NCBI GenBank assembly: GCA_017399225.1
Contig: JAFQEB010000014.1
Location: 5,338-69,337, forward strand
DNA from: Clostridia bacterium
Lineage (GTDB): Bacteria; Bacillota_A; Clostridia; Christensenellales; Aristaeellaceae
Reading direction: 5' to 3'
DNA length: 64,000 bases
The notes under the pieces were generated by a model, which did not search any database, was not told the DNA's origin, and saw only the letters and a program-made list of their open reading frames with translations. This document shows positions 59,155-64,000 of this stretch, one piece after another (the first letter of the stretch is position 1; every line of letters starts with the position of its first letter). The translations under genes were made by a program, and so were the position numbers.

Positions 59155-60243
59155 ATGACGAAGGTCGGCGTGATGACCTTTTTGCATAATGACAATTACG
59201 GCTCCATCCTGCAGGCCTGGGCGCTGCAGCAGACGCTGCTTTCCCTGGGCTTTGATGCCAGGCATATCGACTACGCGCCCTCGAAAAAGGAAAAGCTGCG
59301 TAATCTGCTGCTGAGCGGCAACTCGCCCAGGCTGGTGCTGGAGGGGATCAGGAAGAAGAACGCGGCAGGCAAGATGCACGGCGGCTTCGACGCCTTCCGG
59401 CAGGAGAACATCCGCACCACAGCGCCCTGCCGCGACAGGGCGGCGCTGCAAGCGGCGGCAGCGGCCTGCGATGTGATCGTCGCAGGCTCGGATCAGATCT
59501 GGTCGCCGGTTTGGCTGAACCCGGCCTACTTCCTTGATTTTGCCGACTGCCCGAAGATCTCCTATGCGCCCTCGCTGGGGGTGAAGGAGGCGCCGAATCG
59601 CCGGAAGCAGAAGCGGATGGCCGGGCTGGTGAGGCGCTTCTCCGCCGTTTCCGTCCGGGAAGCCGAGGGTGCAGCGCTCCTGCGGCAGATCGCGGGGGTG
59701 GAGGCTGCTGTGATGCCGGATCCGGTGATGCTGCTTGACCGGGAAAAGTGGCAGACGGTCATGGCCGGGGAGGTGCCGGAGGAGAAACACATCCTGTGCT
59801 ACTTCATCGGCGACAATCCGGCGTACTGGGAGACAGTGCGCGGCACAGCAGAACGGGAGGGCTGTTCTGTTCTCGTGATCCCGCGGACAGAGGGCGCGCG
59901 GCAGTCAGGCTACCCCATGGCGGAGGATGTGCCGCCCCAGCGGTGGCTGGCGCTGCTCAACGGCGCTGCCCATATCGTGACCGACAGCTTCCATGGCGCG
60001 ACCTTTGCGGCGATCCTCAACCGGCCCTGCACCATCGTGCGCCGCTACCGCGAGGATGACCCGGAGAGCAAAAACAGCCGTATTGACCAGCTTTTGCGGC
60101 GTCTTGGCGTCTCCGACCTGGAAGCGCCGGACTGGCAGCAGGTGAATGCCGCGCTCTCAGAGGGCGCAAAAACGGGCAAAAAATGGCTGCTTGACGCGAT
60201 CAGTCAAGCAGCCGGGCAAGCTGGGAAGGCAGCGGGGACGTGA
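59155..60243 (+). CDS. Polysaccharide pyruvyl transferase family protein
   Basis: 362 residues. The N-terminal block GVMTFLHNDNYGSILQAWALQQTL, the central VIVAGSDQIWSP and SVREAEGAALLRQI, and the C-terminal IVTDSFHGATFAAIL are the family signature. CsaB/WcaK-type enzymes add pyruvate ketals to surface glycans. No other glycan genes adjoin it except a CpsB-type phosphatase 1.4 kb on. Its end overlaps the convergent RluA gene by 44 bp. Confidence 0.9.
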   Translation: MTKVGVMTFLHNDNYGSILQAWALQQTLLSLGFDARHIDYAPSKKEKLRNLLLSGNSPRLVLEGIRKKNAAGKMHGGFDAFRQENIRTTAPCRDRAALQAAAAACDVIVAGSDQIWSPVWLNPAYFLDFADCPKISYAPSLGVKEAPNRRKQKRMAGLVRRFSAVSVREAEGAALLRQIAGVEAAVMPDPVMLLDREKWQTVMAGEVPEEKHILCYFIGDNPAYWETVRGTAEREGCSVLVIPRTEGARQSGYPMAEDVPPQRWLALLNGAAHIVTDSFHGATFAAILNRPCTIVRRYREDDPESKNSRIDQLLRRLGVSDLEAPDWQQVNAALSEGAKTGKKWLLDAISQAAGQAGKAAGT

Positions 60244-61072
60244 TGCGCAGCCTTTCTCCCGAGAGGGGGTGCAGCAGCTGCACCTCGTGGGAGTGGAGCG
60301 CAAAGCGTCCGGGCAGCTCGGGCAATTCTGTTCCATATAGAAAATCACCGCAGACGGGGCAGCCCATGTGTGCCATGTGCACACGGATCTGATGGGTTCG
60401 CCCCGTTTCCAGCTTCAGGCGAACCAGCGAGCGGCGCTCCGTTGTGTGCAGCACCTCATAATGGGTGCGGGAGGGCTTGCCGCCGCAGGAGACGACCCGC
60501 CGGATGCTGGCGGCGTCCTCCTTGGTGATGGGAGCGTCGATCACGCCCTGAGCTTCCGGCAGATGGCCCTCGATCACGGCGAGATAGGTGCGCTCAAAAT
60601 CCGGCGTATGCAGCAGTCGCTGCAGGCGGTGCTGGCAGTGGGCGTTCCTGGCAACGAGCATCAGCCCGCTGGTGCCCTTGTCCAGGCGGTTGACCGGGCG
60701 ATAGACATAATCCTCCGGGCAGCCAAGGTGTGCGAAGAGGGCGTTTTCCAGGGCGTCGTCGGGGTGATTGGCGCTGGACTGGCTGGCCAGGGGCGCGGGC
60801 TTATCGATCACGAAAAGATGCTCGTCCTCATAGGGGATCGCAAGGGGCAGGGGATAGGGCTTCACCTGATAGACCGGGGCATTGTCCCGGAAGCGGATCG
60901 CGACCAGCTGACCTTCCGCCAGGCGGGTATCCACCGGCTGCGGCAGACCGTCAACGGTGATGCGGCCGTCCCACTTGGCGCTCTTCATGGCGCTGTAGCT
61001 TACGCCCATGACCCGGCGCAGCATGTCCCGCAGAAGCATCCCGGATTCTGCTGCGTTCACTGTATGCTCCAT
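60200..61072 (-). CDS. RluA-family pseudouridine synthase
   Basis: 290 residues from ATG 61072. An S4-like N-terminus (LRDMLRRVMGVSYSAMKSAKWDGRITVDG) and the catalytic block YRPVNRLDKGTSGLMLVARN, where the Asp of RLDKGTSG is the nucleophile; the late block GRTHQIRVHMAHMGCPVCGD follows. It converts U to pseudouridine in rRNA or tRNA. It has its own promoter and overlaps the convergent pyruvyl-transferase gene. Confidence 0.95.
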   Translation of the reverse strand: MEHTVNAAESGMLLRDMLRRVMGVSYSAMKSAKWDGRITVDGLPQPVDTRLAEGQLVAIRFRDNAPVYQVKPYPLPLAIPYEDEHLFVIDKPAPLASQSSANHPDDALENALFAHLGCPEDYVYRPVNRLDKGTSGLMLVARNAHCQHRLQRLLHTPDFERTYLAVIEGHLPEAQGVIDAPITKEDAASIRRVVSCGGKPSRTHYEVLHTTERRSLVRLKLETGRTHQIRVHMAHMGCPVCGDFLYGTELPELPGRFALHSHEVQLLHPLSGERLRITSPLPSQLARLLD

Positions 61073-61094
61073 ACCATCGCCTCCCTTCCCGGGT

Positions 61095-61123
61095 ATTATA
61101 CCCCGAACGGCCCGTTTGGGCAA
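61095..61123 (-). promoter_or_regulatory. Promoter for the RluA-family gene
   Basis: Minus-strand TTGCCC (61118-61123), 17-nt spacer, TATAAT (61095-61100). Confidence 0.75.
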
Positions 61124-61139
61124 GCCGGGGAATTCCCTC

Positions 61140-61168
61140 TTGCGAAAATAGGCGTAATGAGGTAATAT
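61140..61168 (+). promoter_or_regulatory. Promoter for TM2-CpsB pair
   Basis: TTGCGA (61140-61145), 17-nt spacer, TAATAT (61163-61168), 17 bp before the ATG. Confidence 0.5.
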
Positions 61169-61185
61169 AGACAGGAGGTGATTGC

Positions 61186-61584
61186 ATGAAATGTCAGGGC
61201 TGCGGCGCTCAGCTCAATGAGGGCGACCGCTTTTGCACATATTGCGGCACGGCACAGGAGCAGCAGAAGCCGCAGGAGCAGCACATCCATGTCTACAACC
61301 ACTATGACGCACAGCCGGAGGCTCCGGTGCGGGTCGTGGAGCGCGTGGTGGAGCGGGTCGTTCCCGTGCAGGCCACGAAGAGCGACAAGAACCGTCTGGC
61401 GCTGTTCCTGCTGTATTTCTTCCTGGGCTTTCTGGGCGTGCATAAGTTCTATCAGGGCAAGGTCGGGCTCGGTGTGGTCTATCTGCTTACGATGGGCTTC
61501 TGCGGCATCGGCCTGTTTGTGGATTTCTTCGTGATCCTGCTGGGCAACCCCACGGACAGTCTGGGCCGAAAGATCGAATGGTAA
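61186..61584 (+). CDS. TM2-domain membrane protein with zinc ribbon
   Basis: 132 residues. A zinc ribbon (CQGCGAQLNEGDRFCTYCG) opens the protein, a Gln/His/Val-rich linker follows, then the TM2 domain: ALFLLYFFLGFLGVHKFYQGK and VVYLLTMGFCGIGLFVDFFVILLG with the DRF-like motif kept as HKFY. The function is unknown. It is probably cotranscribed with the next gene (15-nt gap). Confidence 0.9.
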   Translation: MKCQGCGAQLNEGDRFCTYCGTAQEQQKPQEQHIHVYNHYDAQPEAPVRVVERVVERVVPVQATKSDKNRLALFLLYFFLGFLGVHKFYQGKVGLGVVYLLTMGFCGIGLFVDFFVILLGNPTDSLGRKIEW

Positions 61585-61599
61585 ATCAAGAGGAACGGA

Positions 61600-62340
61600 A
61601 TGAGCAGATTTGTTGACCTCCATCACCACCTGGTTTATGGGGTGGATGATGGAGCAAGAAGCTTTGAGGATATGCAGCAGATGATGCTGCGGGCCGTCAG
61701 CGAGAATGTCGGCGATATCGTGTGCACCACCCACGGGACGCCCGGCAGACGGGCTTTCCCGATGGAGGTATACCAGCGGCATCTGGAAAAGGCGCGGGAC
61801 TGGCTCCGGCAGGAGGGGCTTCCGCTTCGCCTGCACAGCGGCTGCGAGGTGCTGTATACGGATTCTGCCGCGCGGCTGCTGAAGGAGGGAGAATTCCCGA
61901 CCCTTGCAGACAGCTGGAACGTGCTGGTGGAGTTCACCCCGGATACGGAGTTCAAGCGCCTCTGCGATGCGGCGCGGCTGATCGGCAACGCGGGCTACAA
62001 TGTGATCTTCGCCCATGTGGAGCGCTATCAGGCCCTGCGAAACCTGAACCATGTGCGCGAGCTGCGGGATGAATACGACGTGTATATGCAGATGAACGCC
62101 AGCACGGTGGTCATGAAGAAGGGTTTCTTCTTTGACCGCTGGGTGCGGCACATGCTGGATGAGGGGCATATCGACTGCATGGCGACGGACGCCCACAACA
62201 TCACCACCCGCCCCTGCGCCATGCGTCTGTGCCATGAGATGCTCAAGGAGCGCTACGGGCTTGACGTGGCGGATGAAATGTGCGGCGGCTTTCAGCGGGA
62301 GCTACTGCGGCTGCCGGCATGGACGGAGGAACAGGAATAA
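61600..62340 (+). CDS. CpsB/YwqE-type PHP-domain tyrosine phosphatase
   Basis: 246 residues. Metal ligands of the PHP domain: DLHHHLVYGVDDGA, CTTHGTP, HSGCEVLY, FAHVERY and ATDAHN. Relatives dephosphorylate the BY-kinases that control capsule or exopolysaccharide synthesis. No BY-kinase or wzz gene is near. The pyruvyl transferase 1.4 kb upstream gives a loose glycan context. Confidence 0.9.
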   Translation: MSRFVDLHHHLVYGVDDGARSFEDMQQMMLRAVSENVGDIVCTTHGTPGRRAFPMEVYQRHLEKARDWLRQEGLPLRLHSGCEVLYTDSAARLLKEGEFPTLADSWNVLVEFTPDTEFKRLCDAARLIGNAGYNVIFAHVERYQALRNLNHVRELRDEYDVYMQMNASTVVMKKGFFFDRWVRHMLDEGHIDCMATDAHNITTRPCAMRLCHEMLKERYGLDVADEMCGGFQRELLRLPAWTEEQE

Positions 62341-62345
62341 TCAAA

Positions 62346-62375
62346 CGCACCGGAGCATGATCGCTCCGGTGCGTC
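62346..62375. terminator. Bidirectional terminator
   Basis: A perfect 11-bp stem CGCACCGGAGC/GCTCCGGTGCG between convergent genes; the T tract is weak. Confidence 0.7.
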
Positions 62376-62383
62376 TGCGTTGG

Positions 62384-63106
62384 TCAGGCAAACAGCCCGA
62401 CCAGCGGAATATACGCCATCGGCAGGAAGATCGCCGGCAGCATATTGCCCACGGGGATGTGGTGCTTATCGTAGACCATATTGAGGCCGATGCCCAGGAT
62501 CAGCAAACCGCCCACGGCGCTCATCTGGGTGATGATCTCCGGGGTCAGCAACGGCTCGACCCACTGGGCAAGCAGCGCGATGGCGCCCTGATATACCAGC
62601 ACAGCCACTGCGGAAAGTCCGACGCCGACGCCCAGGCTGGAGGCGAAGAAAATGGAGAACACGCCGTCCAGGATGGACTTGGAGATCAGCGTCGTGTGGT
62701 CGCCGCGCAGGCCGCTGTCGATAGAGCCGACAATGGCCATCGCGCCCACGCAGAATACCAGAGAGGCGGTCACGAAGCCTTTGGCAATGGAGCCCTCGCC
62801 GGCGTTTGCGGCAAAGCGGCGTTCAATGGCGGCGCCCAGGCTGTTCAGGCGGCGCTCGATATCGATCAGCGCACCGATGAGGCTGCCCACCACCATGCAG
62901 ATGATCACGCAGGTCAGATCCGCCTGGATCAGTGCGCCGGTAGCATCCTCTGCCTTGAAGGTGCTGAACAGGCCGACCAGGATGACGCACAGGCCCTGAC
63001 CCTGCACAACGGTGCTTTGCAGCCTTTCCGGGATGCCCTTGCGCAGCAGAAGGCCGAGCGCCGTGCCCAGGATGATGGCGGCAAAGTTGATCAGCGTACC
63101 GATCAT
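62384..63106 (-). CDS. DUF554 membrane protein (YdfK/YqgA type)
   Basis: 240 residues from ATG 63106 (GGAGTG 8 nt upstream), the usual DUF554 size. Six to seven helices, with the blocks IGTLINFAAIILGTALGLLL, LVGLFSTFKA, GDHTTLISKSILDG and GGLLILGIGLNM. Function unknown, presumed transporter. Confidence 0.9.
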   Translation of the reverse strand: MIGTLINFAAIILGTALGLLLRKGIPERLQSTVVQGQGLCVILVGLFSTFKAEDATGALIQADLTCVIICMVVGSLIGALIDIERRLNSLGAAIERRFAANAGEGSIAKGFVTASLVFCVGAMAIVGSIDSGLRGDHTTLISKSILDGVFSIFFASSLGVGVGLSAVAVLVYQGAIALLAQWVEPLLTPEIITQMSAVGGLLILGIGLNMVYDKHHIPVGNMLPAIFLPMAYIPLVGLFA

Positions 63107-63146
63107 AACGATCACTCCAGTAAATAAGAATAGGGGAGAACCCCAA

Positions 63147-63182
63147 TAAGAAAGGAGCCTGTCCGCATTTGGAACAGGCCCC
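63147..63182 (-). terminator. Terminator of the rplU-prp-rpmA operon
   Basis: Minus-strand stem GGGGCCTGT / ACAGGCTCC (one mismatch) followed by TTTCTTATT. Confidence 0.75.
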
Positions 63183-63205
63183 ATGTGTGCTTAAGCAGTG
63201 GCAGA

Positions 63206-63502
63206 TTACTCCGCAGCTTCGGTCTCCACAGCGTAGACGGAAACCTGCTTCTTGTCACGGCCCAGACGCTCGAAGCGCACGGTGCCGCTGATCAGGGCGA
63301 ACAGGGTATCGTCCTTGCCGATGCCGACGTTCTTGCCGGGGTGAATCTTGGTGCCGCGCTGACGAACGAGAATGTTGCCAGCCTTGGCGAACTGGCCATC
63401 GGCACGCTTCGGGCCAAGGCGCTTGGATTCGCTGTCGCGGCCGTTACGGGTAGAACCCACGCCCTTCTTGTGAGCGAACAGCTGAAGATTGAACTTAATC
63501 AT
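63206..63502 (-). CDS. rpmA: 50S ribosomal protein L27
   Basis: 98 residues from ATG 63502. It begins [20 protein letters not shown], the Firmicutes-type extension cleaved by Prp, here expected between F9 and A10. The core ([41 protein letters not shown] split) is fully typical. L27 reaches the peptidyl-transferase centre. Confidence 0.98.
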   Translation of the reverse strand: MIKFNLQLFAHKKGVGSTRNGRDSESKRLGPKRADGQFAKAGNILVRQRGTKIHPGKNVGIGKDDTLFALISGTVRFERLGRDKKQVSVYAVETEAAE

Positions 63503-63539
63503 CTTATTATCCTCCGATTTCAGATTGACGGTCGTTTCC

Positions 63540-63878
63540 TCACCGGACCCTCTGGGTGGTGAGCCGCACATAGCGGGGGTAGTCCTGAGCGATATTTTCA
63601 AGCCCCAAATGGAATGCGCTCATGAGCAGCTGCGCATCATGCATCTGCTGATCCGTCATACTCCCGGGGAGCATGACCTCGAGGAAACCGTCTTCCCCGC
63701 CGCGTTCGATGGGGGAGAGGCCGACGAGGCGGCACAGCGCGTGATCAGTGGTGAGCGCCAGCGCAGAAACCGCTGCGCAGACGATGTCGCTGCCCTCCTC
63801 AGCATAACCGGAGTGTCCCTTGATGGAAAAGCCGGTGATGCGGGATGCGGCGTCCAGATAGAGCGTACACCTGGTCAT
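63540..63878 (-). CDS. prp: Ribosomal-processing cysteine protease
   Basis: 112 residues. The catalytic pair is His22 ([11 protein letters not shown]) and Cys34 (IVCAAVSAL). Prp removes the N-terminal extension of L27, encoded next in the operon. Its ATG overlaps the rplU stop codon by 1 nt (TGATG). Confidence 0.97.
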   Translation of the reverse strand: MTRCTLYLDAASRITGFSIKGHSGYAEEGSDIVCAAVSALALTTDHALCRLVGLSPIERGGEDGFLEVMLPGSMTDQQMHDAQLLMSAFHLGLENIAQDYPRYVRLTTQRVR

Positions 63879-64000
63879 CAGGCGTTGATCGCGGTGATCT
63901 CCACCTTGGTGTAGGGCTGACGATGGCCCTGACGGCGGTGGTAGTTCTTCTTGGACTTGTACTTGTAGATCATGATCTTCTCGCCCTTGACCTGAGCGAC
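63878..64000 (-). CDS. rplU: 50S ribosomal protein L21, 3' end only
   Basis: The last 40 codons of the gene; the 5' part lies outside the window. The end reads [20 protein letters not shown] then [20 protein letters not shown], the conserved C-terminus of L21. It heads the rplU-prp-rpmA operon. Confidence 0.97.
   Translation of the reverse strand, partial: VAQVKGEKIMIYKYKSKKNYHRRQGHRQPYTKVEITAINA

Overview
The window reads as one contiguous piece of a GC-rich, endospore-forming, anaerobic member of the Firmicutes (class Clostridia), probably an uncultured gut-type lineage. The evidence is a complete spoIIIA operon, the dgt-dnaG-rpoD macromolecular-synthesis order, an rplU-prp-rpmA cluster whose L27 carries the Firmicutes-type N-terminal extension, an HPr kinase, a Na+-pumping decarboxylase operon, strong AGGAGG ribosome sites and TTGACA/TATAAT promoters. 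No rRNA, tRNA, CRISPR array, phage or transposase gene was recognised. Most long antisense ORFs are shadows caused by the GC-rich codon usage.

Layout. 1-7 kb (minus): an unknown truncated gene, a DUF3298 secreted protein, a thioredoxin-reductase-like flavoprotein without NADPH motifs, a zinc-ribbon membrane protein, an LCP-family protein, a palindrome-rich non-coding patch, thioredoxin and an RseC/MucC-like protein. 7.2-12.1 kb (minus): an L,D-transpeptidase followed by spoIIIAA-AH behind a sigma-E-like promoter; SpoIIIAF and SpoIIIAG are strikingly short. 12.2-18.4 kb (plus): a lipoprotein 5'-nucleotidase, an ABC exporter of two FtsX-type permeases plus ATPase, and a small membrane protein. 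18.4-26.6 kb (minus): glucokinase, dgt, dnaG, rpoD, an unknown gene with a possible HTH, trmK, nif3-like and a coiled-coil zinc-ribbon protein. 26.7-39.2 kb: small membrane proteins, hprK, a HAD phosphatase, a GH3 glycosidase, a VanW protein, a cysteine/asparagine/glycine-rich protein with a sigma-K-like promoter, yajC, a large secreted protein, a CNNM/CBS transporter and degV. 39.4-44.3 kb: a 1581-residue secreted protein with about nine SdrD-B-like repeats and no visible cell-wall anchor. 44.3-49.4 kb: an HD hydrolase, a GNAT acetyltransferase, a tandem family of four DUF2500-like membrane proteins plus a decayed fifth copy, a 57-residue membrane protein and dnaX. 49.4-53.5 kb: a long, strongly structured leader RNA followed by the gamma, biotin-carrier, beta and carboxyltransferase subunits of a Na+-translocating decarboxylase. 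53.5-64 kb: a small acidic protein, a SpoU methyltransferase, pepF, topB, a pyruvyl-transferase-like gene, an RluA pseudouridine synthase, a TM2 protein, a CpsB-type PHP phosphatase, a DUF554 protein, then rpmA, prp and the 3' end of rplU.

The most interesting items are the uncharacterised leader RNA at about 49475-49704, the Cys/Asn/Gly-rich probable spore-surface protein, the minimal SpoIIIAF/SpoIIIAG pair, the NADPH-motif-less thioredoxin reductase, the DUF2500 paralog array with a gene remnant, and a family of GC-rich intergenic repeats present in three places. All assignments come from reading motifs by eye; no database search was run.
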